Assembly: GCF_032460525.1 (NCBI RefSeq)
Contig: NZ_CP135963.1
Coordinates: 682,001-746,000, forward strand
Length of the DNA: 64,000 nt
Direction of reading: 5' to 3'
From: Geodermatophilus sp. DSM 44513
GTDB taxonomy: Bacteria > Actinomycetota > Actinomycetes > Mycobacteriales > Geodermatophilaceae
Notes under the pieces: generated by a model
What the model was told of the DNA's origin: nothing
The model's input: only the letters and a program-made list of their open reading frames with translations
The model's database searches: none
Made by a program: the position numbers and the translations under genes
Part shown: positions 20,631 to 28,641 of the stretch, in pieces
How the letters are laid out: every line of letters begins with the position of its first letter
How positions within the stretch are numbered: position 1 is the stretch's first letter

Positions 20631-22415
20631 TCAGAGCATGGTGCGCAGGCGCTCCCGGCGGGCGCGCAGCACGTCGACCGACGCCGACGCCGACGGCGGA
20701 CCGGGCACGTGCTTGCGCAGCTCGGTGTGCACCACCCCGTGCGGCCGTGAGGTCCTGGCGGCGACCCGGGCGACCAGCCGGTTGACCTCCCGGCGGAGCT
20801 CCGCGGCGTCGCGCCAGGAGCGGCCGGCGTCCTCCTCGTCGGGGTGGTCCTGCACCAGCGGGAGCTCGCCGGTGTCGTCGGGGGCGGAGGCGCGCTGGGC
20901 GATGCGCAGCCGCAGCTCGTCGTCCCGGCGGGCCAGCAGCGACGCGGTCTGCTCGGGGGTGAGCAGCCCGGGGATGCCGAGGAACTCCTCGTCCTCGGCC
21001 GCCACCGGTCCGCCCGAGCCGGTGTGCGCGGTGCCGCTGTGCAGCACGTGCGCGAAGCGGGCGTCGGCCTCCAGCGCCTCGAACTGCTGGGCCGTGACCG
21101 GCTCGCGCTCCTCCGCCGACAGCGGCTCGAGGTCCAGCTCGTCGCCCTGCACGGTCTTCGGCGGGGGCAGCACGTGGTTGCGCTGCTCCTCCATCGAGGC
21201 GGCGAGGGTCAGCAGCGGCCGCACGGCGGGCAGGAACACCGTCGCGGACTCGTGCGCCGCCCGGGCGCGGACCACGCGGCCGACGGCCTGGGCGAAGAAC
21301 AGCGGGGTGCGGTAGGAGGTCATCCAGGCCAGGACGGCGGCCCGCGGGACGTCGACGCCCTCGGAGATCATCCGCACGCAGACCGCGATCCGCGCCGACC
21401 CGGTGGCGAACCGCTCGATCTTCTTGGACGCCTTGGGGTCGTCGGACAGGATCACCTCCGGCGCCTTCCCGGTGACCCGCCGGACGATCCGGGCGTAGGC
21501 GCGGGCGTCGTCCTGGTCGCTGGCGAGGATCAGCCCGGCGGCGTCGGGCATGCCGCCGTCGGTGCGCAGGTGGGTGATCCGGTCGTCCATGGCGGCGATG
21601 ACGTGCGGCACCCACTGGCCCTTGGGGTCCAGCGCGGTGCGCCAGGCCTGCATCTCCACCGAGCGGGTGCCGGCCTCCGACAGGGAGGCGGCGACCACCT
21701 CGCCGGCGGAGTTCCGCCAGCGGGAGGTGCCGGTGTAGGCGGCGAACACGACCGGGCGGACGACGCTGTCGGCCAGCGCGTCGGCGTAGCCGTAGGTGTA
21801 GTCCGCGCGGCTGACCAACCCGCCCTGCTCGGCCTCGAAGCCGTCCTCCTCGTACCGGACGAAGGGGATGCGCTCGTCGGCCTTGGTCCGGAACGGCGTC
21901 CCGGTCAGGCAGAGTCGGCGGGCGGCCCGGCCGTAGGCCTCCTCGACCGCCTCGCCCCAGGACAGCCCGTCACCGGCGTGGTGCACCTCGTCGAGGACGA
22001 CCAGCGTCTTGACGGTGGTGGAGCGGGCGGCGTGCAGCATCGGCTTGCCGGCGACCTGGGCGTAGGTGGTCACGTAGCCCTGGGTGCCGGCGCGCACCGG
22101 GCCGACGGCGTTGGTCAGCCCCGGGTCCAGGACGATGCCCATCCGGTCGGCGGCGTCGGCCCACTGCAGGCGCAGGTGGTCGGTCGGGCAGACCACGACC
22201 ACGCGGGCGACCTCGCGCCGCTGCAGCAGCCTGGCGGCCAGGGTGAGCGCGAAGGTCGTCTTGCCCGCACCCGGCGTCGCGGTGACCAGGAAGTCCTTGG
22301 GAGACCGCTCCTCGTACTCCGCCAGGGCGGCCTGCTGCCAGGCCCGGAGCGGTCGGCCGGTCCTCTGCGGGGCGACCGCCTCCGCACGCGCTGCACTCGC
22401 CATGTCGGGGGCCAT
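20631..22415 (-). CDS. SF2 DEAD/DEAH-box helicase (DEVH type)
   Basis: A 594-residue superfamily 2 helicase. Residues about 20-35 hold a Q-motif-like RPLRAWQQAAL, followed by Walker A TATPGAGKTTFAL, motif Ia VVCPTDHLRLQW, motif II LDEVHHAG, motif III LTGTPFR, and in the second RecA domain SEGVDVPRAAV (motif V) and FFAQAVGRVVRAR (motif VI). The C-terminal 200 residues are charged and not recognised. The arrangement resembles type III restriction and Rad25-like helicases, but no nuclease or methylase is adjacent. ATG 22415 has GGGCAGG directly upstream; a second in-frame ATG is at 22403. A DNA-repair role is inference. Confidence 0.85.
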   Translation of the reverse strand: MAPDMASAARAEAVAPQRTGRPLRAWQQAALAEYEERSPKDFLVTATPGAGKTTFALTLAARLLQRREVARVVVVCPTDHLRLQWADAADRMGIVLDPGLTNAVGPVRAGTQGYVTTYAQVAGKPMLHAARSTTVKTLVVLDEVHHAGDGLSWGEAVEEAYGRAARRLCLTGTPFRTKADERIPFVRYEEDGFEAEQGGLVSRADYTYGYADALADSVVRPVVFAAYTGTSRWRNSAGEVVAASLSEAGTRSVEMQAWRTALDPKGQWVPHVIAAMDDRITHLRTDGGMPDAAGLILASDQDDARAYARIVRRVTGKAPEVILSDDPKASKKIERFATGSARIAVCVRMISEGVDVPRAAVLAWMTSYRTPLFFAQAVGRVVRARAAHESATVFLPAVRPLLTLAASMEEQRNHVLPPPKTVQGDELDLEPLSAEEREPVTAQQFEALEADARFAHVLHSGTAHTGSGGPVAAEDEEFLGIPGLLTPEQTASLLARRDDELRLRIAQRASAPDDTGELPLVQDHPDEEDAGRSWRDAAELRREVNRLVARVAARTSRPHGVVHTELRKHVPGPPSASASVDVLRARRERLRTML

Positions 22416-23154
22416 CCTGCCCGCGGCCCCGGGGACACGCCCAACCGGCCGCCTCCCGCGCGTGCCGCGGACGGCGACGTATGGCGCCGCGAGGCCCTGA
22501 CCTGCGGATGATCAACCGCCTGGCGTTGAGTGTCCAATCAGCGCAGGCAGGCCCTAAGTGACTGTGGGTGCGCTTCGATGGCCTTCGCTCCGACCGGAGT
22601 TGGCGACGTTCCGTCGAGCGCCGCGTGGCGGCGGACCGAGCGGCGAGTTGCACTCGTATCCGCCTCTTAGCAAGGCATCGACTTGAGAGAGAAGTTCGTA
22701 TCGCTAGCCAGGTAATGTCAGTCTGTTTTCGCCGCAGCATCCCGATGAAGCGGCCTTAGCGACTCGACAGCCCGAAGTGCGTGACCTCTTACGGCGCGCC
22801 TGAGGTTCGATTCTCAGGCGGGGCTCGACCTGTGCGGAATGCACAGGATGGCCGCCTAATCATTTTCCGGCGTCGCCTCGGGGCAAAGCAGATAAGGCTC
22901 GGATACGCTCGAGCGACTGTGAGGAGGTCGCATGTGGCTTGCTATCCGGTCTGCTGAAAGGTGCCGTCGGTGTCAACCTGCGAGCGCGGCGTTAAGCCGC
23001 CACGTGCTCGTAGAGCGACGTCGGCCCCGGCCCCCTGCCTCGGAGGAGGCGGGGACCGGGGCCAACAGCTTCCACCTTCGTGTCGGCGGAGGCTACGGTG
23101 ACTGCGGCGCGCCTACTCCTGCAAGAGTGGACGCGTCAGGCCACCTCGGGCGGT
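22416..23154. other. Lower-GC non-coding island, left part
   Basis: About 740 bp with visibly lower GC than the rest of the window (ATTTTCC, GATAAGG and similar AT-containing runs) and no gene I can support. It contains an 8-bp hairpin CGCCTGAG/CTCAGGCG at 22797-22820 with a tRNA T-loop-like GTTCGATT, and an SD-led open frame from ATG 22932 (GAGGAGG at 22921-22927) that reads MWLAIRSAERCRRC and runs on to 23234, but passes through a strong hairpin (23023-23063) and antisense to the 36-codon gene. I do not call it as a gene. Confidence 0.5.
23023..23063. terminator. Strong GC hairpin, probable terminator of the 36-codon gene
   Basis: GGCCCCGG and CCGGGGCC form the base, extended by CCCC/GGGG and GCCTC/GAGGC, with a GGAG loop. 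It lies about 90 bases downstream of the stop of the small minus-strand gene and could terminate from either side. Confidence 0.65.
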
Positions 23155-23265
23155 CTAATGCGGCCGGAACCATTCAACGATCAGGCGCGCGAGACCAACA
23201 GCCAAGTTGGCCAGGCCCAGCCATGGCTTCTTAACCATGGCTGGGCCCTTGTCCTTTTCGGTCAT
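23155..23265 (-). CDS. 36-residue small protein with ideal start signals
   Basis: An ORF too short for usual gene calling. It has AGGAGG five bases before ATG 23265 (AGGAGGAAACAATG) and a promoter candidate 22-50 bases upstream. The peptide starts MTEKDKGPAMVKKPW and continues with a hydrophobic, probably helical segment (LGLANLAVGLARLIVEWF) ending RPH. Codons are less GC-rich than those of neighbours (GTT, AAG, TTG, GCT, GTT, GGT, GTT, GAA). A perfect 13-bp inverted repeat (23214-23226 / 23235-23247) lies within codons 7-18. Downstream there is a strong hairpin; upstream a T-rich terminator insulates it. I do not recognise the family. A small membrane peptide or toxin-like peptide is possible. 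Confidence 0.6.
   Translation of the reverse strand: MTEKDKGPAMVKKPWLGLANLAVGLARLIVEWFRPH
23214..23247. repeat. 13-bp perfect inverted repeat inside the small gene
   Basis: GGCCCAGCCATGG, eight-base loop, CCATGGCTGGGCC. Within the small gene's mRNA this makes a stable hairpin starting about 20 nt after the start codon, including a second in-frame ATG. Confidence 0.8.
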
Positions 23266-23286
23266 TGTTTCCTCCTCTCATGTGTC

Positions 23287-23315
23287 GTATCAAACGGTCC
23301 CAGCGACCGCCCCAA
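23287..23315 (-). promoter_or_regulatory. Candidate promoter of the 36-codon gene
   Basis: On the minus strand TTGGGG (23310-23315) and TGATAC (23287-23292) are separated by exactly 17 bases. The expected transcript start near 23280 leaves a leader of about 15 bases that holds the AGGAGG. Confidence 0.45.
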
Positions 23316-23317
23316 TA

Positions 23318-23351
23318 ATGAGAAAAGCCCCGCGCCGCGATGGCGTGGGGC
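23318..23351 (-). terminator. Intrinsic terminator with T-run, facing left
   Basis: GCCCCACGCC and GGCGCGGGGC (minus strand) form a 10-bp stem with one G-T pair, followed by TTTTCTCATTATT. This is a classic rho-independent terminator, rare in this GC-rich window. It stops leftward read-through before the small gene's promoter. Confidence 0.75.
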
Positions 23352-23598
23352 GTTCGAGCGTTGCTGACGCAGGGGTGTCAAAGCGAGTCTCGGGCACAGC
23401 TCCGCCCTGAGACCCAGCATTTGCTCAGCTCACCTAAGGGGAAACTATCGACATATAGGCGGATGCACAGTGACCTCCCTCAGGCGGCGCTGGGAGGGGA
23501 GTGGACAGAGCTCCCCCTCTCCCCGGAAGCTACAGCGAGCCTGTGGTTCGGGCAACACGTCGCGGCCGTTCGGGGGCGTGCCTTGAAGGCTCGGCTGT

Positions 23599-23636
23599 CG
23601 AGGTGTCGGCGCCGCATCACCGGGGCCGACACCTCG
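23599..23636 (-). terminator. Terminator of the XPB helicase gene
   Basis: CGAGGTGTCGGC (23599-23610) is perfectly complementary to GCCGACACCTCG (23625-23636), 6 bases beyond the XPB stop codon. Confidence 0.8.
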
Positions 23637-23641
23637 GGCCG

Positions 23642-25327
23642 TCAGTCGGCCGGCTCGTCGGCCCAGTCCGGGCCGTTGACCTCACCGGGACCGGCCAGGT
23701 CGGCGGCGTCCACGATCGTGTACGCGTAGCCCTGCTCGGCGAGGAACCGCTGGCGGTGCGCGGCGTACTCCGCGTCCAGGGTGTCCCGGCTGACCACCGT
23801 GTAGAAGTGCGCCTGCCGGCCGTCGGCCTTGGGCCGCAGCACCCGGCCGAGCCGCTGGGCCTCCTCCTGTCGGGAGCCGAAGGTGCCCGACACCTGGACG
23901 GCGACCGCGGCCTCGGGCAGGTCGATGGAGAAGTTGGCCACCTTGGACACGACCAGCGTCCGGACCTCCCCGCGGCGGAAGGCGTCGAACAGCTTCTCCC
24001 GCTCCCGGTTGGTCGTCGAGCCCTGGATCACCGGCGCGTCCAGCGCCCGCCCGAGCTCCTCGAGCTGGTCGAGGTAGGCCCCGATCACCAGCGAGGGCTC
24101 GTCGGGGTGCCGCTCGAGGACCCGCCGGATGACCGGCAGCTTGGAGGTGGCGGTCGCGGCGATCCGGTAGCGCTCCTCGGGCTCGGCGACCGCGTAGGTC
24201 ATCCGCTCCTCGTCGTCCAGGGCGACCCGCACCTCGATGCACTCGGCCGGCGCGATGTGGCCCTGCGCCTCGATGTCCTTCCACGGCGCGTCGTAGCGCT
24301 TCGGGCCGATGAGGGAGAACACGTCGTCCTCCCGGCCGTCCTCGCGCACCAGGGTGGCGGTCAGCCCCAGCCGGCGGCGGGACTGCAGGTCGGCGGTCAG
24401 CCGGAAGATCGGGGCGGGGAGCAGGTGCACCTCGTCGTAGACGATCAGGCCCCAGTCCTGGGCGTCGAAGAGGTCCAGGTGCCGGTACTCGCCCTTCCGG
24501 CGGGTGGTGATCACCTGGTACGTGGCGATGGTGACCGGGCGGATCTCCTTGCGCTCCCCGGAGTACTCCCCGATCTCCTCCTCCGTCAGCGAGGTGCGCG
24601 CGATCAGCTCCCGCTTCCACTGCCGCCCGGAGACGGTGTTGGTGACCAGGATCAGCGTGGTCGCCTTGGCCTCCGCCATCGCCGCGGCGCCGACCAGCGT
24701 CTTGCCCGCCCCGCACGGCAGGACGACGACGCCCGAGCCGCCCGCCCAGAAGCCCTCGACGGCCTCCTGCTGGTAGTCGCGCAGGTGCCAGCCGGACTGG
24801 TCGAGCTCGATCGGGTGGGCCTGCCCGTCGACGTAGCCGGCGAGGTCCTCGGCGGGCCAGCCGATCTTGAGCAGCGCCTGCTTGAGCCGGCCGCGCTCCG
24901 AGGGATGGACGACGACGGTGTCCGGGTCGATCCGCGCACCGATCATCGGCGCCACCTTCTTGCTGCGGACGACCTCCTCCAGCACCGCGCGGTCCGACGT
25001 GGTGAGCACCAGGCCGTGCACCGGGTGGTTGGACAGCGTGAGCCGGCCGAAGCGGTCCATGGTGTCGGCGACGTCGACCAGCAGCGCGTGCGGCACGGGG
25101 TAGCGGGAGAAGCGCACCAGCGCGTCGACGACCTGCTCGGCGTCGTGCCCGGCGGCCCGGGCGTTCCACAGCGCCAGCGGCGTCACCCGGTAGGTGTGCA
25201 CGTGCTCGGGGGAGCGCTCCAGCTCGGCGAACGGCGCGATCGCCGCGCGGCACTCGCGGGCTGCGGCGTGGTCGACCTCCAGCAGCAGCGTCTTGTCCGA
25301 CTGGACGATCAGGGGGCCGTCAGACAC
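23642..25327 (-). CDS. XPB/Ercc3-type DNA repair helicase
   Basis: A 561-residue SF2 helicase of the bacterial XPB family, homologous to the M. tuberculosis Ercc3 protein (Rv0861c). The N-terminal 180 residues are the XPB damage-recognition-like domain. Helicase motifs follow: LRDYQQEAVEGFWAGGSGVVVLPCGAGKTLVGA (split Q-motif and Walker A), YDEVHLLPAP (DEVH box), LGLTATLVREDGRE (with the RED motif of XPB), and RQEEAQRLGRVLRP (motif VI). It probably unwinds DNA 3'-5' in repair. The partner protein at 25475-27733 is the usual neighbour. GTG 25327 gives the full family length. Confidence 0.92.
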   Translation of the reverse strand: MSDGPLIVQSDKTLLLEVDHAAARECRAAIAPFAELERSPEHVHTYRVTPLALWNARAAGHDAEQVVDALVRFSRYPVPHALLVDVADTMDRFGRLTLSNHPVHGLVLTTSDRAVLEEVVRSKKVAPMIGARIDPDTVVVHPSERGRLKQALLKIGWPAEDLAGYVDGQAHPIELDQSGWHLRDYQQEAVEGFWAGGSGVVVLPCGAGKTLVGAAAMAEAKATTLILVTNTVSGRQWKRELIARTSLTEEEIGEYSGERKEIRPVTIATYQVITTRRKGEYRHLDLFDAQDWGLIVYDEVHLLPAPIFRLTADLQSRRRLGLTATLVREDGREDDVFSLIGPKRYDAPWKDIEAQGHIAPAECIEVRVALDDEERMTYAVAEPEERYRIAATATSKLPVIRRVLERHPDEPSLVIGAYLDQLEELGRALDAPVIQGSTTNREREKLFDAFRRGEVRTLVVSKVANFSIDLPEAAVAVQVSGTFGSRQEEAQRLGRVLRPKADGRQAHFYTVVSRDTLDAEYAAHRQRFLAEQGYAYTIVDAADLAGPGEVNGPDWADEPAD

Positions 25328-25371
25328 GCGTGACCTCTCGGCAGGTGGTGGGGGGCGTCAGGACAACGACA

Positions 25372-25393
25372 GCGGGGAGCGGGTCCTTCCCGC
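25372..25393 (-). repeat. Possible remnant of the GAAGGACC repeat
   Basis: On the minus strand GGAAGGACCCGCTCCCCGC resembles the 5' end of the repeat, but the partner arm is missing. It lies downstream of the helicase-associated gene. Weak call. Confidence 0.3.
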
Positions 25394-25411
25394 GCCGCGG
25401 GCGCGCGGTTC

Positions 25412-25465
25412 GTGCACACGACGCTGTCAGTGGGCGTCCGGGACAGCGGTGGGTGCACACGACGC
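25412..25465. repeat. Direct repeats flanking a small hairpin
   Basis: GTGCACACGACGC occurs at 25412-25424 and again at 25453-25465. Between them CGCTGTC and GACAGCG can pair. The site lies between the helicase-associated gene and the XPB gene (both minus), so it may be the terminator of the first or a regulator of the second. Confidence 0.5.
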
Positions 25466-25474
25466 GGTCCCGGC

Positions 25475-27733
25475 TCAGGACGACGGCGCCAGGTCGTCGT
25501 CCTCCACCAGCGCGACCGAGGTGATCCGGTGGACGGCGAAGGTGCGGCTCTCCGCGCGGCGCTCGTCGTACCCCTGCAGGAAGCCGCCGGCCAGCGACAC
25601 CGGCCGGACCACCCGCTGGCTGCCGCTGCCCTGGGCGTCGACGTAGCCCAGCCACACCGGCACGCCCTCGCGCACCGCCCGGGAGAGCAGCTCCAGGGTG
25701 CCCGCCGTGGTCACCCCGGGCACCTGGCGCACCGCCTCGCCGCGGCGGGCGGCCAGCGCGGCGTCCCCGGCCCGGACCTCCCGCACGGTCGCGGCCAGCT
25801 CGTCGGCGGTGAGCGGCCGCGGGGCCTGCACGGGGGCCCCGCCGGGACGCCGTCCCGCGGCGCGCGGCCGGGCCGGCGGGCGGGTGAGGACGGTCCCGCC
25901 GGGGGACTCGCCGGCCGGGGCGTACCCGGCGTCGCGCAGCACGGTCAGCACCTCGTCGGCACCGAGGGCGCTGACCAGCACCCCCGGCGCCAGCCGGCGC
26001 AGCTCGGCGGCGGCCGTGCGCCGGTCGCTCTGCACCTGGGAGAGCAGCCCGTGGTCGTCGGAGCGCACGTAGCTCTCGATGGCACCGACCCGCAGCCGGC
26101 CGTGCTGGCGGGCGACGTCGTCCACCAGGTAGTCCAGCGCCTGCGGCACCGGCGTCCGCGAGGCGCGGGCGAAGAAGCCGTGCAGGTCGGTGGCCGACCA
26201 GCCGGCGTCCAGGGCGCGGCGCACGGTCGCCTCGGTCACCCGGTAGACCGTCGCCCCGCCGGAGGACTCGACGTCCGCCACCACGGCGAGGGTGTCGGCC
26301 AGCTCGGCGACCAGCGGGCCGGGTGCGACCAGGGAGAGGTCGGGCTGGGCCAGCACGTGGTCGACCGGGTCGGGCAGCAGCCCGCGTACGCCGTCGACGG
26401 CGCCGTCCTCACCGGTGGCCAGCAGGCCGCGCCCGCCGGTGGACAGCACCCCGCCGACGACGACGCCGATCCGGGCCGCCTCGGCCAGCAGGTCGGGCAC
26501 CGGGGCCAGCCGGTCGGCGCGCCGCGGGGTGCGCCAGCGCAGCAGCGCGACCAGGTCGCCGGGGGCGAGGCCGCGGCCGGGCGGGTACTCGGCCAGCGCG
26601 CAGAGGACCGAGCGGCGGATCGCCGGGGCGGTGTGCCGCACCAGGTCCGGTGACAGCGCGTTGACCGCCTTGCCCGCGACGTCGCGCTGCCCGGCGAGCG
26701 ACGGCAGCCGGACGGTGGCCAGCCAGCCGGCGGCCAGGACGGCCCAGCGGTCCGGAAGCGGCTGCTCCCGCCACAGGTCGAAGGCGCGGGTGGGCAGCCA
26801 CTCGTCGCGGTGCGGCCCACCGACGTCGAGCAGGCCGGCGGCGTGGGCCAGCTCCAGCAGCCAGCCGGCGTCCGGTTCGGCGACGTGCAGGGCCCGGGCC
26901 AGCCGCTTCTGGTCGCGGACGCCGACGCCGCCGCTGCGCAGCACCCCGGCCGGCTCCTCCTCCAGCAGGGCCAGCAGCTCGCCGACCCGGCCGATCGCCT
27001 CCATCGCCGCCCCGGCGGCCTGCCGGTCCACCACCGACGGGTCGCGCTCGACGGCGGCCGGCTCCGGGCGCAGCCGCGGCGGGCCGTACGGCCGGTGCCC
27101 GCGCTCCTGCAGGGCGACCTCCCGCGGCAGCTCGACGGTGAGCGCGTCGATGCGGGCCAGCAGCCCGTGCTGCAGCAGCCGGCGGGCGGGGGAGGCGGTA
27201 CGGGCGTCGCCGTCCGGGAGGTGGCCCACCGGCCGGTCGCCGGCCAGCCGCTGCAGCACCTCCCGCTCCTCGGCCGGCAGCTCGGCCAGTGCCCGGGGCA
27301 GGTCGGCCGGCAGGGCGAGCCGCAGCTCGGTGGCCCGGCGGCCCAGGCCCGCCGGGTAGCGGACGGCGCGGCGCACCGGCTCCGTGGCGCGCAGCACGTC
27401 GTCGCCCCACAGCAGCGCGCGGGTGGTCAGCCGGTCGACGGCGCTGTCGAGCACCGGGTCGGGGACCTCGGGCAGCGCCGCGGGCAGGTCGGCGGCGTCC
27501 ACCCCGTCGGTGCCGGCGAGCAGCACCACGTCGAGGACCTGCAGCGTGGCGGCGTCCAGCTCGTCGAGGGCCCGGTCGACCGACACCGGCACGGCCAGCC
27601 GGCTGGCCAGCGCGACCACGTCGGAGGGGGCCGGGCGGGCCACGTCGGGCCGGGCGGCCAGCAGCGCGGCGAGCTGATCGTCGCTGCGGGTGCGCAACCA
27701 GGCCGCGAGCGTCGCGGGAGCGGGCGAGGACAT
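25475..27733 (-). CDS. XPB-associated helicase-domain protein
   Basis: A 752-residue protein of the actinobacterial family annotated as helicase-associated or XPB/Ssl2-like, homologous in position to Rv0862c. It lacks its own Walker A motif. The C-terminal third has the XPB-like region (HVLAQPDLSLVAPGPL, then VYRVTEATVRRALDAGWSATDLHGFF), and the last 80 residues resemble a WYL-type fold (VPVWLGYVDAQGSGSQRVVRPVSLAGGFLQGYDER broken by the hydrophobic strands that follow). It likely works with the XPB helicase downstream in the same direction. ATG 27733 fits the family start. The two genes are 147 bp apart. Confidence 0.82.
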   Translation of the reverse strand: MSSPAPATLAAWLRTRSDDQLAALLAARPDVARPAPSDVVALASRLAVPVSVDRALDELDAATLQVLDVVLLAGTDGVDAADLPAALPEVPDPVLDSAVDRLTTRALLWGDDVLRATEPVRRAVRYPAGLGRRATELRLALPADLPRALAELPAEEREVLQRLAGDRPVGHLPDGDARTASPARRLLQHGLLARIDALTVELPREVALQERGHRPYGPPRLRPEPAAVERDPSVVDRQAAGAAMEAIGRVGELLALLEEEPAGVLRSGGVGVRDQKRLARALHVAEPDAGWLLELAHAAGLLDVGGPHRDEWLPTRAFDLWREQPLPDRWAVLAAGWLATVRLPSLAGQRDVAGKAVNALSPDLVRHTAPAIRRSVLCALAEYPPGRGLAPGDLVALLRWRTPRRADRLAPVPDLLAEAARIGVVVGGVLSTGGRGLLATGEDGAVDGVRGLLPDPVDHVLAQPDLSLVAPGPLVAELADTLAVVADVESSGGATVYRVTEATVRRALDAGWSATDLHGFFARASRTPVPQALDYLVDDVARQHGRLRVGAIESYVRSDDHGLLSQVQSDRRTAAAELRRLAPGVLVSALGADEVLTVLRDAGYAPAGESPGGTVLTRPPARPRAAGRRPGGAPVQAPRPLTADELAATVREVRAGDAALAARRGEAVRQVPGVTTAGTLELLSRAVREGVPVWLGYVDAQGSGSQRVVRPVSLAGGFLQGYDERRAESRTFAVHRITSVALVEDDDLAPSS

Positions 27734-27785
27734 CCGGTCCACGTTACGACGCCCTCCCGGCCGGTGCCCCTGCCAGCATGGAGGC

Positions 27786-28313
27786 GTGACCCCCGCCGCC
27801 GACGACCCCCGCACCCGCGCCGCGCTCAGCGGCTACCGGGCCGGGGCGCTGCGCTGGCTGGCCGGCGGGCTGATCGCCGTCGTGCTCGCGGTGCTGCTCG
27901 CCGGCGCCGCGGTGGCCATCTCCCGCGACGCCGGGCGGCCGCTGCCGCTGGCCGGCCTGCTCGTCGTCGTCCTGGTCTTCGTGGGCGGGGTCGCGGCCGT
28001 CGCCGGGGCCGGCGCGCTGCTGCGGGCCCACCGCTGGTTCCGGGCGCTGCGCACCGTGCCCTGGCAGACCGGGGTGCTGCGCATGGCCGGGCCCGCGGTG
28101 CTGTCCTTCGAGCCCGAGGGGTACGACGAGCTGGACCCGACAGCCGACCCGGTGCGGCTGCGGCTGGCCAGCACCGCGGTGTGGCGGACCCGCGCGGTGC
28201 AGCAGCTGCACGACGCGGTGGTGCGGGCCGCGCCGGTCGGGTCGCGCGAGTGGGTGCTCACCGCGGACGGCGTCCCGACGGTGTACGGCGCCCGCGCCGT
28301 CCGCCGCCACTGA
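27786..28313 (+). CDS. Two-helix membrane protein of unknown function
   Basis: A 175-residue protein with two transmembrane helices (about 22-46 and 57-80) and a soluble C-terminal domain of about 95 residues (WRTRAVQQLHDAVVRAAPVGSREWVLTADG region). I do not recognise a family. It is divergent from the XPB-partner gene by 52 bp and upstream of a small acidic protein and an acyl-CoA synthetase on the same strand. Start GTG 27786 has GGAGGC just upstream. Codon use is like its neighbours. Confidence 0.65.
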   Translation: MTPAADDPRTRAALSGYRAGALRWLAGGLIAVVLAVLLAGAAVAISRDAGRPLPLAGLLVVVLVFVGGVAAVAGAGALLRAHRWFRALRTVPWQTGVLRMAGPAVLSFEPEGYDELDPTADPVRLRLASTAVWRTRAVQQLHDAVVRAAPVGSREWVLTADGVPTVYGARAVRRH

Positions 28314-28419
28314 CCCGTCAGGACCGTCCTGCGTGCGTCCGGGGCACCACATCGGCGAAGATGCAGGCAGGCGCGGGCACCGGGGGGTGCACCGCGGACA
28401 CCGCACGACGGAGGACACC

Positions 28420-28641
28420 ATGGCCAAGCGCAACGCCAAGCACGAGCACCTGGTCGAGCCCACCTGGGGCCAGAACGACGAGGGCGGTGCGCCGGTGACC
28501 GAGCTGCTCGCCGAGTCGGCCGGTCCGCTGTCGCCGTTCGGCGAGGACCACGACTTCCCGCTGCCGCCCAGCCGGCTGCGCTACGCCCACCCGACCGACA
28601 AGCCCAACCGGGCCGGCGTCCCGGCGAGCGAGCAGCGGTGA
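28420..28641 (+). CDS. Small acidic protein of unknown function
   Basis: A 73-residue hydrophilic protein starting [18 protein letters not shown], then a region with [25 protein letters not shown] (broken by small residues) and a C-terminal [17 protein letters not shown] 28420 has a good ribosome binding site (GGAGGACACC). Its stop overlaps the start of the acyl-CoA synthetase gene (GTGA), so the two are translationally coupled. No family recognised; likely intrinsically disordered. Confidence 0.65.
   Translation: MAKRNAKHEHLVEPTWGQNDEGGAPVTELLAESAGPLSPFGEDHDFPLPPSRLRYAHPTDKPNRAGVPASEQR

Larger units (their letters stand above)
23266..23641. other. Lower-GC non-coding island, right part
   Basis: About 375 bp between the small gene and the XPB helicase end. 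It contains, from right to left, the XPB terminator (23599-23636), a 9-bp hairpin GTCTCGGGC/GCCCTGAGAC at 23387-23413, an intrinsic terminator facing left (23318-23351) and the small gene's promoter (23287-23315). No other gene is supported. Confidence 0.6.

Noticed and set aside
20631..22415. Restriction or defence system around the DEVH helicase
   Set aside because: No methyltransferase, nuclease or specificity gene is adjacent, and the C-terminal region has no nuclease motif I can see.
22797..22820. Possible tRNA fragment or attachment site (T-loop-like GTTCGATT in a hairpin)
   Set aside because: The loop has eight bases with perfect flanking pairs, whereas a T-arm needs a seven-base loop closed by G-C. 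No acceptor stem, anticodon arm or CCA could be placed around it.
22932..23234. 100-codon + strand ORF with a good Shine-Dalgarno
   Set aside because: It runs through a very strong hairpin and antisense to the better-supported 36-codon gene, and its composition (Arg/Pro/Gly-rich) is like random GC-rich frames. Kept only as a note.
22416..23641. IS element or prophage remnant in the lower-GC island
   Set aside because: No transposase, integrase or terminal inverted repeats with target duplication were found.
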